The position numbers and the translations under genes were made by a program. Below the pieces are notes generated by a model, which was given only the letters and a program-made list of their open reading frames with translations, did not search any database and had not been told where the DNA came from. From Lacimicrobium sp. SS2-24 (GTDB taxonomy: Bacteria; Pseudomonadota; Gammaproteobacteria; Enterobacterales; Alteromonadaceae), in assembly GCF_002201535.1 (NCBI RefSeq), contig NZ_NIWW01000003.1:310001-374000 (forward strand): DNA of 64,000 nt, read 5' to 3'. How positions within the stretch are numbered: position 1 is the stretch's first letter; each line of letters starts with the position of its first letter. This document shows, piece by piece, positions 40,338-48,706 of this stretch.

Positions 40338-42236
40338 ATGAAATGTAGCAAGTTAGTTTCTATTACTCTTTTTGGCCTAATCTCAATGTTTGCATCAGCA
40401 AAACAGACGCTGCCATTAGATGCCTTTGCCATGCTGCCTGCCATTCAGCAGGTGAGCGTATCAAGGGATGGCAAACAGCTGGCAATGCTAAGAGCCACCA
40501 GTAAAAATGGCGATTACATTATTGAGGTGCGTAAGGTCGATAATCTCAAGGGCGAACCCGTTCGGCTGGGCGCGGATCGCATGGAGATCACTGGGTTCCA
40601 GTGGTTAAACAATAAAAAGCTGGGGGTAGGCTTTCGCCAGAACATTCAGGATGGCAACAAAAACTACTGGGTTAGTAAATACGCCATTGTCAATGCCGAT
40701 GGCAAGGGCGACTGGCTTGTTCCCTTCAGAAGTGACAGTCAGGCCAGCTTTTCACTGCTAAGCTCACTGCCGGGCGATGAAGATGAAATACTGCTGGAAT
40801 ACGATATCAACAATAATCGTATTCCCGATGTCATCCGTTTTAACATTGAAAATGGTCGCAGCCGCACTGTTCTTCGGGGTAACACAGAAATCAGTGGTGG
40901 ATTTATTCCTGATAACCAGGGAGAGATTCGCGCTGCTCAGGGCTTTAATGCTGCAGATACCACCATTGACCTGTATGCCCGTGCATCCACAGAAGATGAC
41001 TGGGTTAAGGTCAAGAGTATTTCTCCTAAGAAACGGGAAGTGTTTGATTTTCTCTACTTTTCAAAAGAGAGTCCCAGCAAGGTCTACATAAAGGCCACTC
41101 TGGGCGAAGATAAGGCCGGTATCTATCTGTACGATATTAAAACCGGTGAATACTCGGAGCGCCTGTTTGGCCTGAAATCAGTAGATGCAAGTTCAGTGGT
41201 ACTCAGTAGCAAGGAGGAAGACAGAGGTGCCTTACTAGGCTTCAGTTTTACCACCAAACACCCGGATGTTTATTTTACCGACCCCGCAGAACAGGCGTTA
41301 CAGGAATCCATAGAAGCACTGTTTGAAGATAAGTTTGTGCGTATGGTCAGTCGCTCTGAAGATGACAATGTCATTGTGATCAATACCCGTTCAGATAAAG
41401 ATCCCGGCACGTACTACCTGCTGCAGGACAAGCAATCCCTGAGTAAACTGGGTGAGGTCTTTCCGCTTATCGAACCGCAGCACCTGTCTGATGTAAAATA
41501 CATCAGCTACAAGGCTGCTGATGGCTTAAAGATCCCGGCCTACGTCACCATTCCCTCTAAAGGTGAAAAACCTTACCCCACCGTGGTCATGCCTCATGGC
41601 GGTCCCTGGGCCCGTGATGTCGTGATCTATGATGAGTGGTCGCAGTTACTGGCACATCATGGATATCTGGTAATACAGCCTCAATTTCGTGGCTCTGAAG
41701 GCTATGGCCTGAATCATTGGATAGCCGGAGATAATGAGTGGGGCCTGAAAATGCAGGACGACATGGATCAGGGCGCACAGTTCCTGGTAGAAAAAGGCCT
41801 GGCCGATCCAAAACGTCTTGCCATGTTTGGCTGGAGTTATGGGGGCTATTCTGCATTTGTCGGATCTATGCGTGAAAACAATATTTACCAGTGCACCATC
41901 GCCGGAGCCGGCGTCAGTGATCTGGCACGCATCAATGCCACCCTGCACGACAGTATCTTCCTTAGAGAGCTACAGCGACCAACGATTTCAGGCGTTTCAC
42001 CGCTGGACCAGGTAGAAAAAGTCAATGTGCCCATTATGGTGGTTCACGGTGATATCGATCAGCGTGTTCCGGTAGAGCACAGCCGCTTATTCGTTGAAGA
42101 ACTGAAGGAACACAATAAGGATTATAAGTACGTTGAGTTAGAGGGTGCCGACCACTTCTCCAACACCTTATATTACAATCACAAGACACAATTCTATTCC
42201 GCCATGCTGGATTGGCTTGAGAATAAGTGTTTCTGA
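40338..42236 (+). CDS. S9-family (prolyl oligopeptidase-type) exported peptidase
   Basis: This is a 632-residue serine peptidase with a signal peptide (LVSITLFGLISMFASA, cleavage near residue 22). It has an N-terminal beta-propeller-like region rich in short repeats and a C-terminal alpha/beta-hydrolase. The catalytic serine is in GWSYGGYSAF, the aspartate in VHGDIDQRVPVEHS and the histidine in EGADHFSN; PHGGPWARD marks the oxyanion region. Function is probably the breakdown of imported or extracytoplasmic peptides together with the upstream receptor. It could also be an acylaminoacyl peptidase. Confidence 0.92.
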   Translation: MKCSKLVSITLFGLISMFASAKQTLPLDAFAMLPAIQQVSVSRDGKQLAMLRATSKNGDYIIEVRKVDNLKGEPVRLGADRMEITGFQWLNNKKLGVGFRQNIQDGNKNYWVSKYAIVNADGKGDWLVPFRSDSQASFSLLSSLPGDEDEILLEYDINNNRIPDVIRFNIENGRSRTVLRGNTEISGGFIPDNQGEIRAAQGFNAADTTIDLYARASTEDDWVKVKSISPKKREVFDFLYFSKESPSKVYIKATLGEDKAGIYLYDIKTGEYSERLFGLKSVDASSVVLSSKEEDRGALLGFSFTTKHPDVYFTDPAEQALQESIEALFEDKFVRMVSRSEDDNVIVINTRSDKDPGTYYLLQDKQSLSKLGEVFPLIEPQHLSDVKYISYKAADGLKIPAYVTIPSKGEKPYPTVVMPHGGPWARDVVIYDEWSQLLAHHGYLVIQPQFRGSEGYGLNHWIAGDNEWGLKMQDDMDQGAQFLVEKGLADPKRLAMFGWSYGGYSAFVGSMRENNIYQCTIAGAGVSDLARINATLHDSIFLRELQRPTISGVSPLDQVEKVNVPIMVVHGDIDQRVPVEHSRLFVEELKEHNKDYKYVELEGADHFSNTLYYNHKTQFYSAMLDWLENKCF

Positions 42237-42260
42237 GAACAACCTGTATTCATCAGGTAC

Positions 42261-42288
42261 AAAAAAGGCGCCTCAGGGCGCCTTTTTT
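42261..42288. terminator. bidirectional terminator between the S9 peptidase gene and sspB
   Basis: A 12-bp stem AAAAAAGGCGCC/GGCGCCTTTTTT with a TCAG loop provides T tracts in both directions and serves both convergent genes. Confidence 0.9.
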
Positions 42289-42301
42289 TATAGACCTATT
42301 A

Positions 42302-42697
42302 TTATTTAACCACTTTTAATTGTGGTTTGCCTTTGGAAGGTGGCGGCTCCGGTGGTGGCGGCGTGTTATCCGGCTCATCATCTTCCGCAGTGAAGATCGT
42401 CCCTGCGCCATTTTCTCTGGCATAGATAGCCATAACGGCTGCCATGGGAATATGCAGTCTGCGTGCTACTCCGCCGAAACGGGCATCAAAGGTGACATCC
42501 AGATTACTCAGCTGTAATTTGCCGCACGCAGAGGGGGAGATATTCAACACTATCTGACCATCCCGTACATGCTCCTGCGGCACCTGGGTACCCTCAACCG
42601 TGGCATCCACCACCAGGTGCGGCGTCAACTCGTTATCCAGAATCCATTCATGGAAGGCCCGTAACAAATAAGGTTTGTTCGAAGTCATTACTGCCAT
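42302..42697 (-). CDS. sspB: ClpXP adaptor SspB
   Basis: SspB delivers ssrA-tagged proteins to ClpXP. The 131-residue protein has the conserved substrate-binding domain (KPYLLRAFHEWILDNELTPHLVV, VLNISPSACGKL, FDARFGGVAR, AIYARENGAGT), a Pro-rich acidic linker and the ClpX-binding tail LKVVK. The start codon is either ATG 42697, which overlaps the sspA stop as TGATG, or ATG 42688 just before the conserved SNKPYLL. Confidence 0.97.
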   Translation of the reverse strand: MAVMTSNKPYLLRAFHEWILDNELTPHLVVDATVEGTQVPQEHVRDGQIVLNISPSACGKLQLSNLDVTFDARFGGVARRLHIPMAAVMAIYARENGAGTIFTAEDDEPDNTPPPPEPPPSKGKPQLKVVK

Positions 42698-43329
42698 CAA
42701 AGCGGATTGTGAATTTCGCGTTCCTGATCCGTCAGCGATGCTTTAAAGGACGGACGCTCAAAAATACGGTTCATATAGTTCTTCACGTCTTTGGCGCCAT
42801 TACCCGTCAGTTCAATCCCCAGCGCCGGCAAACGCCACAACAGCGGTGCCAGATAACAATCCATCAGACTGAATTCTTCACTCATAAAATAGGGGTTGTC
42901 AGCAAACAGTGGCGCCAGCGCCAAAATGCCTTCTCGCAAATCGTTGCGAGCCGTAGCAATATCACCTTCTTTCTTCATAATGCGATCGGCAATACTGTAC
43001 CAATCCTGCTCTATACGATGCATCATCAGGCGACTCTGGCCTCGGGACACCGGGTAAACCGGCATCAACGGCGGATGGGGGAAGCGCTCGTCCAGATATT
43101 CCATAATAATGTGTGAGCGATACAGTACCAGTTCACGATCCACCAGGGTTGGCAAGGTACCGTATGGGTTTAACTCCAGCAAATCTTCCGGCAGGCTGGC
43201 CGGATCAACGAAGCTGATTTCAACGCCCACGCCTTTTTCTGCCAGGACAATACGTACCTGATGGCTGTATATATCCAGCGTATCCGAGAACAATGCCATA
43301 ATTGAACGCTTATTGGTGGCAACGGCCAT
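42697..43329 (-). CDS. sspA: stringent starvation protein A
   Basis: SspA is a GST-fold protein that binds RNA polymerase and is known as a stress regulator. The 210-residue protein aligns with E. coli SspA from its first residues (MAVATNKRS) through DIYSHQVRIVLAEKGV, IIMEYLDERFPHPPLMPVYP and SLMDCYLAPLLWRLP. The Pro-His-Pro surface thought to contact polymerase is kept. GGAGGAG precedes the ATG. It forms a translationally coupled pair with sspB. Confidence 0.97.
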   Translation of the reverse strand: MAVATNKRSIMALFSDTLDIYSHQVRIVLAEKGVGVEISFVDPASLPEDLLELNPYGTLPTLVDRELVLYRSHIIMEYLDERFPHPPLMPVYPVSRGQSRLMMHRIEQDWYSIADRIMKKEGDIATARNDLREGILALAPLFADNPYFMSEEFSLMDCYLAPLLWRLPALGIELTGNGAKDVKNYMNRIFERPSFKASLTDQEREIHNPL

Positions 43330-43385
43330 TCACACTCCTCCAAAACCCAAAAGTAATGGGCTACTTAACGCCCATTCATAAAACG

Positions 43386-43418
43386 ATAAAAAGGGCAGTG
43401 TCAACGTGCACACTGCCC
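43386..43418 (-). terminator. terminator after petABC
   Basis: On the minus strand a 9-bp stem GGGCAGTGT/ACACTGCCC with an 8-nt loop is followed by TTTTTATC. It lies 44 bp past the petC stop. Confidence 0.85.
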
Positions 43419-43461
43419 CTAAAAAATTGCGTGTCGCCATTATACCTGAAAAACTGCCTAA

Positions 43462-44196
43462 TTAGTGCACATCGCGCCAATATTCTTTTTTCAGCAGATA
43501 GGCGAATACGAAGAACACCAGAATAAACACGATAACCCAGCGCCCGATACTCTCGGCCTCCAGCCTCGAAGGCTCGCCGAGGTACACCATGAAGTTCACC
43601 AGGTCGAGTACCGCTTTATCATATTCCTCAGGACTCAGCGTACCAGAACCATCTGATTTAATTCCGGCATAGACTTCTTTCATCTCACCATCAATCATCC
43701 GCTCTTCATGGCTATCGTAGGGAACACCTTGCAATTCTTGCAGTACATGGGGCATACCCACATCGGGGAACACTTTATTGTTCACACCAAAGGGACGACT
43801 GTCATCCACATAGAAAGTGCGCAGGTAGGTGTATAGCCAGTCGGCTCCGCGAACTCGTGCCACCAGCGTCAGATCCGGTACCGCCGTACCAAACCATTTT
43901 TCAGCCGAGGCTTTGGGCATCGCGCCTTTCATGTAGTCACCGACCTTCTCACCGGTAAACTGCAGATTTTCCTGTCCCAGTTCAAGCGGTACACCGATAT
44001 CTTCAAAGGTACGCTGATACCGCTGGTATTGTGCCTGGTGACAACCCATACAGTAATTCATAAAGATCTGTGCACCACGCTGCAAAGAGGCTTTGTCGGT
44101 CAGATCATACTCTGCCTTGTCCAACGGATAGTTGCTGCCTGCGGCAAACACCAGTGAAGGAAGTAAAAAGCTCAGCAATACGACAAGTTTTCTCAT
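43462..44196 (-). CDS. petC: ubiquinol-cytochrome c reductase, cytochrome c1 subunit
   Basis: Cytochrome c1 passes electrons from the Rieske centre to soluble cytochrome c. The 244-residue precursor has a signal peptide (LVVLLSFLLPSLVFAAG), the heme motif CMGCH at about residues 50-54, a methionine axial-ligand candidate in KGAMPKAS, and a C-terminal membrane anchor (WVIVFILVFFVFAYLL). It overlaps petB by 4 bp. Confidence 0.97.
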   Translation of the reverse strand: MRKLVVLLSFLLPSLVFAAGSNYPLDKAEYDLTDKASLQRGAQIFMNYCMGCHQAQYQRYQRTFEDIGVPLELGQENLQFTGEKVGDYMKGAMPKASAEKWFGTAVPDLTLVARVRGADWLYTYLRTFYVDDSRPFGVNNKVFPDVGMPHVLQELQGVPYDSHEERMIDGEMKEVYAGIKSDGSGTLSPEEYDKAVLDLVNFMVYLGEPSRLEAESIGRWVIVFILVFFVFAYLLKKEYWRDVH

Positions 44197-45461
44197 TTGC
44201 TAATCCTCTCTGGCAGTGGCTTGGTTTTCTCATTCTTACTGTACAGCCATAGCAAGGCGAAGAAGCCAAAGTACAGGAAAGTACAGATCTGCGAGGCCGT
44301 GATTTTCCAGGGTTCCTGAGGCGTACCGCCCAAATAACCGAGGAACACAAAGACTGCGGCAAACACCAGCAGGTTATATCTGTGAATACCACTACGATAA
44401 CGCCAGGATTTCACCTTACCGCGGTCTATCCATGGCAACAGCACCAGCATGATAATCGCAGCGAACATGGCGATAACGCCACCCAGCTTGTCTGGTACCG
44501 CCTTCAGAATGGCGTAGAAAGGCGTAAAGTACCATACAGGGAAAATATGCTCTGGCGTTTTCAGCGGGTTAGCATGTTCGAAGTTCGGATGCTCCAGGAA
44601 ATAGCCTCCCATTTCCGGGTTAAAGAACAAGACATAGGCAAAACCCAGCAAGAAAATGGTGAACGCGACCAGGTCCTTGAGAACGATATGAGGGAAGAAT
44701 GGCACCACATCATCAACAATATCGTACTTGTTGGTGTAGTATTCGTGCATCTTCCACTTGGTCTTTTCTTCTTCTTTGAGTGAACCTTTCTTACGCTTCA
44801 CTTCAACGCCGTCAGGGTTGTTGGAACCCACTTCATGCAGGGCAACAATGTGCAGGAACACCAGAATTACAATCACCAGTGGCAACGCGATTACATGCAA
44901 GGCAAAGAAGCGGTTTAACGTGGCGCCAGAGATAACATAGTCACCCTGGATCCAGATTACCAGGTCTTCACCCACCACAGGAATCGCACCAAATAAAGAC
45001 ACGATAACCTGAGCACCCCAGTAGGACATCTGGCCCCATGGCAGCACATATCCCATAAAGGCTTCAGCCATCAATGCCAGATAAATGAACATGCCGAAGA
45101 CCCATAGCAATTCACGGGGCTTCTGGTACGAGCCATAGATCATGCCTCTGAACATGTGCAGGTATACAACAATAAAGAACGCTGAGGCCCCAGTAGAATG
45201 CATGTACCGGAGGATGTAGCCGTACTCCACCTCACGCATGATGTATTCAACGGACGCAAAGGCACGTTCTGCTGAAGGCTCAAAACTCATGGTCAGCCAG
45301 ATACCGGTCACGATCTGGTTAATCAGTACGATGGTGGCCAAGAAGCCAAACACATACCAGAAGTTCATGTTTTTCGGTGCGGGATATTCCATGGCGTGCA
45401 TTTTTGCCACGCGCATCATAGGAATACGATATTCAATCCAATCGAGCAGTTTATTTGACAT
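44193..45461 (-). CDS. petB: ubiquinol-cytochrome c reductase, cytochrome b subunit
   Basis: Cytochrome b holds the two b hemes and the quinone sites of the bc1 complex. The 422-residue protein has about eight transmembrane helices, paired histidines in helices B and D (RYMHSTGASAFF, YLHMFRG; FFALHVIALP, FLHIVALHEVG) and the Qo motif, present as PEHIFPVWYFTPFYAIL (PEWY variant PVWY). The ATG at 45461 (MSNKLLDW) lies one base past the petA stop; an upstream start is less likely. Confidence 0.97.
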   Translation of the reverse strand: MSNKLLDWIEYRIPMMRVAKMHAMEYPAPKNMNFWYVFGFLATIVLINQIVTGIWLTMSFEPSAERAFASVEYIMREVEYGYILRYMHSTGASAFFIVVYLHMFRGMIYGSYQKPRELLWVFGMFIYLALMAEAFMGYVLPWGQMSYWGAQVIVSLFGAIPVVGEDLVIWIQGDYVISGATLNRFFALHVIALPLVIVILVFLHIVALHEVGSNNPDGVEVKRKKGSLKEEEKTKWKMHEYYTNKYDIVDDVVPFFPHIVLKDLVAFTIFLLGFAYVLFFNPEMGGYFLEHPNFEHANPLKTPEHIFPVWYFTPFYAILKAVPDKLGGVIAMFAAIIMLVLLPWIDRGKVKSWRYRSGIHRYNLLVFAAVFVFLGYLGGTPQEPWKITASQICTFLYFGFFALLWLYSKNEKTKPLPERISK

Positions 45462-45462
45462 C

Positions 45463-46056
45463 TCAGGCTGCCCCCTCTTCAGAACCAATCAATATGGTGT
45501 TGTCGTCGATGTAGTAATAAGGGGGCACCACCAGATTAAGCGGGGCAGGTACACCCTGAAAAACACGGCCAGCCATGTCAAATTTAGAGCCATGACAAGG
45601 ACAGAAGAAACCTTCAGGTACACCTTCCACTTGTTCGGCAAAGGCACCATTTTTCAGGTGCTGTGGTGAACAACCGAGGTGAGTACAAATCCCCAGTGCG
45701 ACCAGATACTCTTCTTTGAGAGACCGGTATCGGTTTTTTGCAAATTCAGGTTGTTGAGGTTGTTCGGAGTCGGGATCCCGTAACTGGTCTTCATGGGCAG
45801 CCAGAGATTCGAGGGTCTCAGGGGTGCGGCGGACAATCCACACCGGCTTGCTGCGCCATTCAACACGCAACATCTGACCAGGCTCTAACTTACTGATATC
45901 AGCTTCCACATCCGCCCCGGCTGCCTTGGCTTTGGCACTGGGATTCCAGGAAGCGATAAAAGGCACTGCGGCACCTACCACTCCGACTCCGCCTACTACC
46001 GAGGTAGCGATGGTCAGAAATCGGCGCCGCCCATTATCTACTGGCGCATTACTCAT
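45463..46056 (-). CDS. petA: Rieske iron-sulfur subunit of the bc1 complex
   Basis: The Rieske protein carries the 2Fe-2S centre that takes electrons from ubiquinol. The 197-residue protein begins with a Tat-type anchor (NGRRRFLTIATSVVGGVGVVG). Cluster ligands are in CTHLGC and CPCHGS. I chose the ATG at 46056 (MSNAPVDNGRRRF), with GGAG upstream, over a start 14 codons earlier. It is the first gene of petABC. Confidence 0.97.
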   Translation of the reverse strand: MSNAPVDNGRRRFLTIATSVVGGVGVVGAAVPFIASWNPSAKAKAAGADVEADISKLEPGQMLRVEWRSKPVWIVRRTPETLESLAAHEDQLRDPDSEQPQQPEFAKNRYRSLKEEYLVALGICTHLGCSPQHLKNGAFAEQVEGVPEGFFCPCHGSKFDMAGRVFQGVPAPLNLVVPPYYYIDDNTILIGSEEGAA

Positions 46057-46262
46057 CCACTTTACTCCAAAGGTTGGATTATGTGCTTTCCAGGCCAATT
46101 GTCTTATTTTTATCTGCGCAATTGTGACAGGAAAGTCTGAGGTTATGATTTTAGCCGGAAATGATAAAAGAAAACCCCTTTAAAACACAAGGAAATGATG
46201 GACAAAACAACAGATTAGTTAGCATGAATGGATAAACCGCAGAAATTTAGCTGCTAAAAGCA

Positions 46263-46333
46263 CTAAAACTCCGGGAGAGTTTTAGGACAGCTTTCGCTTA
46301 TCCCGCGAAGCGGGTGAGTCTCATGGATGAGAC
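46263..46333. repeat. cluster of three hairpins, possible REP-like intergenic element
   Basis: Three perfect short inverted repeats occur in 71 bp: 8-bp stem at 46263-46285, 5-bp stem at 46302-46314 and 7-bp stem at 46318-46333. The last, GTCTCATGGATGAGAC, recurs in degenerate form (GTCTCACGGATGAAAC) at 4760-4775, also immediately outside a terminator and in the same orientation. Two related copies suggest an interspersed genomic element. Confidence 0.45.
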
Positions 46334-46360
46334 AAACAAAAAACCCGGCAAATGCCGGGT
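46334..46360 (-). terminator. terminator after rplM-rpsI
   Basis: On the minus strand a 7-bp stem ACCCGGC/GCCGGGT is followed by TTTTTTGTTTG, 27 bp after the rpsI stop. Confidence 0.88.
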
Positions 46361-46386
46361 TTTTATATAACAACAAAACTGTCGTA

Positions 46387-46779
46387 TTAACGCTTGGAGA
46401 ACTGAGGGCGTCTGCGTGCTTTGTGCAGACCCACTTTTTTCCGTTCCACTTCACGGGCGTCACGAGTAACAAAGCCAGCTTTACGCAACGCGGGGCGCAG
46501 GGCCTCGTCGTAATCCATCAGTGCACGGGTAATACCGTGACGAATGGCGCCGGCCTGACCGCTGATACCACCACCAGAAACAGTGATGTACAGGTCAAAC
46601 TTATCGGTCATCTCTAACAGTTCGAGAGGCTGACGAACCACCATACGGGCAGTTTCACGACCAAAGAACTCTTCCAGAGAAAGACTGTTTACTGTGACTT
46701 TACCAGTGCCCGGGCGAATAAATACGCGAGCAGTGGAGCTTTTGCGACGGCCAGTGCCGTAATATTGATTATCTGCCAT
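46387..46779 (-). CDS. rpsI: 30S ribosomal protein S9 (uS9)
   Basis: uS9 contacts P-site tRNA with its basic C-terminal tail. The 130-residue protein shows [36 protein letters not shown] and the C-terminal [12 protein letters not shown]. It follows rplM by 13 bp, the usual pair. Confidence 0.99.
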   Translation of the reverse strand: MADNQYYGTGRRKSSTARVFIRPGTGKVTVNSLSLEEFFGRETARMVVRQPLELLEMTDKFDLYITVSGGGISGQAGAIRHGITRALMDYDEALRPALRKAGFVTRDAREVERKKVGLHKARRRPQFSKR

Positions 46780-46792
46780 TACTCAATGCTCC

Positions 46793-47221
46793 TTAAATAT
46801 CCAGAACCTGTGGCTGCTGAGCCGCATGCACATGCTCAGAACCAGCGTAGACCTTCATTTTGCGGAACATCGCGCGGCCCAGAGGACCTTTTGGCAACAT
46901 ACCTTTTACCGCTCTTTCGATGATCAACTCAGGCTTGTGCGCCTGCAGTTTTTCGAAAGTGGTCTCTTTCAGTCCACCTACGTAGCCTGAATACGAATAA
47001 TACATTTTGTCCTGAGTCTTATTACCTGTAACCCGAACTTTTTCTGCATTGATGACTACAATGTAGTCACCTGTGTCCACATGTGGCGTGTACTCAGGCT
47101 TATGCTTACCACGCAGACGACGGGCGATTTCAGTAGCCAGGCGTCCAAGGGTCTTGTCTGTGGCATCAACCACAAACCAGTCACGTTTTACCGTTTCTGG
47201 CTTAGCAACAAAGGTTTTCAT
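46793..47221 (-). CDS. rplM: 50S ribosomal protein L13 (uL13)
   Basis: uL13 is an early-assembling large-subunit protein. The 142-residue length equals E. coli. It shows [44 protein letters not shown] and [20 protein letters not shown]. The 147-nt leader has hairpins that may serve autoregulation. It is the first gene of the rplM-rpsI operon. Confidence 0.99.
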   Translation of the reverse strand: MKTFVAKPETVKRDWFVVDATDKTLGRLATEIARRLRGKHKPEYTPHVDTGDYIVVINAEKVRVTGNKTQDKMYYSYSGYVGGLKETTFEKLQAHKPELIIERAVKGMLPKGPLGRAMFRKMKVYAGSEHVHAAQQPQVLDI

Positions 47222-47368
47222 TTCTCGTTACCCAAAATTTCAAATTTAGTTACTTGTGCACTTGCTGCAAGGCTTGCGCCAGCATCAAGGCTGCTAAAAT
47301 CAGGTGAATTGCCCCTTCGAGCATCCTGATTGTTCCGCTTTCCCAAAGCGGCTCGTGTAACTGGGCAG
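47222..47368 (-). promoter_or_regulatory. rplM mRNA leader with two hairpins
   Basis: Downstream of the predicted promoter, the minus-strand leader can form CCGCTTT/AAAGCGG (47335-47351) and AATCAGG/CCTGATT closing 47297-47331. E. coli L13 is known to repress its own mRNA through the leader; whether this leader works in the same way is inference. Confidence 0.4.
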
Positions 47369-47375
47369 GGCGCGC

Positions 47376-47381
47376 ATTATA
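47376..47381 (-). promoter_or_regulatory. -10 element of the rplM-rpsI promoter
   Basis: A perfect TATAAT on the minus strand is followed by the GC-rich discriminator GCGCGCC, typical of stringently controlled ribosomal promoters. No good -35 is visible at standard spacing. The predicted transcription start is near 47368. Confidence 0.55.
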
Positions 47382-47591
47382 CAGCAGTAAAAAATAAACG
47401 CGAGGAGAAATTTTGCGCATAAAGAGGTCAGGTTGCAGACGTCAGCTTTCAGTAGCCACCGCAAAGCCTTACTTTAATTACAAAAGGCACAATCCCACTG
47501 AGGACTGACAACTGAAAACTTGTCTGGCTCTGCAACGCTACCAAGAATAATGCCTTTCCTGTAGTGCGTAATAAAAAGCAAACCACGCTAT

Positions 47592-47612
47592 TGCAAACCA
47601 TTCTCATTTGCA
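47592..47612 (+). promoter_or_regulatory. Fur-box-like operator over a sigma70-type promoter
   Basis: The palindromic TGCAAACCATTCTCATTTGCA resembles a Fur box; the reverse complement contains AATGAGAAT, a good half-site, while the other half is weaker. It overlaps a promoter with -35 TTGCAA (47591-47596), 17-bp spacing and -10 TAAATT (47614-47619), the geometry expected for Fur repression. Transcription would start near 47626 on the plus strand. Confidence 0.5.
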
Positions 47613-47625
47613 TTAAATTGAACCT

Positions 47626-47727
47626 GCACTACTCCTCAAGTCTACTGGTCTTTCTTGGGAGTCATACCAATTCCTCACATGATTGGTATTTACCGGGCGG
47701 GTTCTCCATGGCCCGCCCGGTTTTTTT
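47626..47727 (+). ncRNA. candidate iron-regulated small RNA (about 100 nt)
   Basis: From the predicted start at about 47626, the sequence has a single-stranded-looking 5' part, a hairpin ATACCAAT/ATTGGTAT (47664-47689) with loop TCCTCACATG, and a strong terminator ending at 47727. It encodes no open frame of note. Size, architecture and a Fur-like promoter are those of RyhB-type sRNAs, but I see no convincing match to the RyhB core. Alternatively it is an attenuated leader of the borosin operon that begins 90 bp later. Confidence 0.45.
47692..47727 (+). terminator. strong rho-independent terminator upstream of the borosin genes
   Basis: A 10-bp perfect GC-rich stem ACCGGGCGGG/CCCGCCCGGT with a 10-nt loop is followed by a run of seven T (47721-47727). 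Confidence 0.9.
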
Positions 47728-47769
47728 ACTTCACTAAACATTGTCTCATTCAGCTTGGTGTGCTTTGTG

Positions 47770-47798
47770 TTGCGTCACCATCGAATATTTCTTATTCT
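47770..47798 (+). promoter_or_regulatory. candidate promoter of the borosin operon
   Basis: TTGCGT (47770-47775) and TATTCT (47793-47798) are 17 bp apart, giving a start near 47805 and a very short leader with AAGGGT before the ATG at 47818. Each hexamer is only a partial match. Confidence 0.35.
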
Positions 47799-47817
47799 TC
47801 AGTGATGGCATAAGGGT

Positions 47818-48660
47818 ATGGCAAGGGATTATAACGTGAAGGATACGCACAACGGACGCTTAACCATAGCCGGGTGTGGACTGCACCCAGGCCACATGAC
47901 ACTGGAAACCCAAAGCCTTATTGAAGCGGCGGAAACGGTGTTATTGGTTGCCCCCAACCCCCTGTCGATTCAGCATATCCGTCAGCTCAACGCTAATACA
48001 GAACACCTCGGCAGGTTTTACAATATGGGCTATTCACGCCCAGAGATATACCGTCAAATGGCCCTTCGCATAATCGAACTGGTGCAGCAGGGCCAGTCAG
48101 TGTGTGTGGTGTTTTACGGCCACCCTGGCGTATTTGTCTCGTCTACCCGCATGGCGGGCCGGGTATTGTCAGAACGCGGTTACCCCGTCACCATGTTACC
48201 AGGCATCTCCGCAGACGCCTGCTTATACGCCGATTTAGGCCTTGATCCGGCCGATACCGGCTGTCAGAGCTATGAATCCACCCGCTTTTTACTCACCCGT
48301 AGAGATGTCGATAACAGTGCGGCGCTGATTTTATGGCAACTGGGGCTGACCGGTGAACACAGCATGGATAAGTTCGAACCCGGGAAAAAGGGCCTGGCAG
48401 CCTTAAGCCGACTATTGCAACAGAGCTATCCGCCAGAGCATCAGGTGTGTTTATACGAGGCTCCGACCCTGCCGGGCTTTGAGCCCCGCAAGGACTGGAT
48501 GGCACTGACCGATCTGGCACCGGCGGATGTGAATACTATTACCACGCTTTATGTGCCAGCATGTCAGGAACCGTCTTTTGCGGCTGAGCGCTTAGCATGG
48601 CTCGGTCTGAATGAGGATGACATTCGCCATTGGGATGAATACGAAGAAATTGAGGTGTAA
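47818..48660 (+). CDS. borosin alpha-N-methyltransferase (SonM-type, split pathway)
   Basis: This 280-residue SAM-dependent methylase of the tetrapyrrole methylase fold begins TIAGCGLHPGHMTLE and has VCVVFYGHPGVFVSSTRMA, PGISADACLYADLGLDP, QSYESTRFLL and LILWQLGLTGEHSMDKF. From memory these blocks follow Shewanella SonM, a borosin enzyme that methylates backbone amides of its precursor peptide. The FYNMGYSRPEIYRQM segment keeps the Tyr, Arg and Tyr pattern placed near the active site in this family. It is too short to be a fused fungal-type borosin, and no precursor is attached. Cobalamin or siroheme methylases are an alternative, but no such pathway genes are nearby and the gene 46 bp downstream fits a borosin precursor. 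Confidence 0.87.
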   Translation: MARDYNVKDTHNGRLTIAGCGLHPGHMTLETQSLIEAAETVLLVAPNPLSIQHIRQLNANTEHLGRFYNMGYSRPEIYRQMALRIIELVQQGQSVCVVFYGHPGVFVSSTRMAGRVLSERGYPVTMLPGISADACLYADLGLDPADTGCQSYESTRFLLTRRDVDNSAALILWQLGLTGEHSMDKFEPGKKGLAALSRLLQQSYPPEHQVCLYEAPTLPGFEPRKDWMALTDLAPADVNTITTLYVPACQEPSFAAERLAWLGLNEDDIRHWDEYEEIEV

Positions 48661-48706
48661 GGCGTTGCAATCAGGCAACATACTATGGCAAGAAGAGGAA
48701 GAAGAT

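Larger units (their letters stand above)
46057..46386. other. 330-bp region between petA and rpsI
   Basis: No gene is visible. It should hold the petABC promoter (upstream of 46056 on the minus strand) and the rpsI terminator. Between them, 46263-46333 contains three consecutive perfect hairpins: CTAAAACT/AGTTTTAG, CCCGC/GCGGG and GTCTCAT/ATGAGAC. The last resembles a sequence beside the M23 gene terminator at 4760-4775. Confidence 0.6.

Noticed and set aside
40338-42236. S9 prolyl-oligopeptidase-type gene as a borosin maturation enzyme (as OphP in omphalotin synthesis)
   Set aside because: It is more than 5 kb away, separated by sspAB, petABC and rplM-rpsI, has a signal peptide and is paired with a TonB receptor. 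Nothing ties it to the borosin genes.
47626-47727. Direct identification of the small RNA as RyhB
   Set aside because: Promoter and terminator architecture fit, but I could not align a convincing RyhB core. Only a short CTCACAT match was noticed, which is not sufficient.
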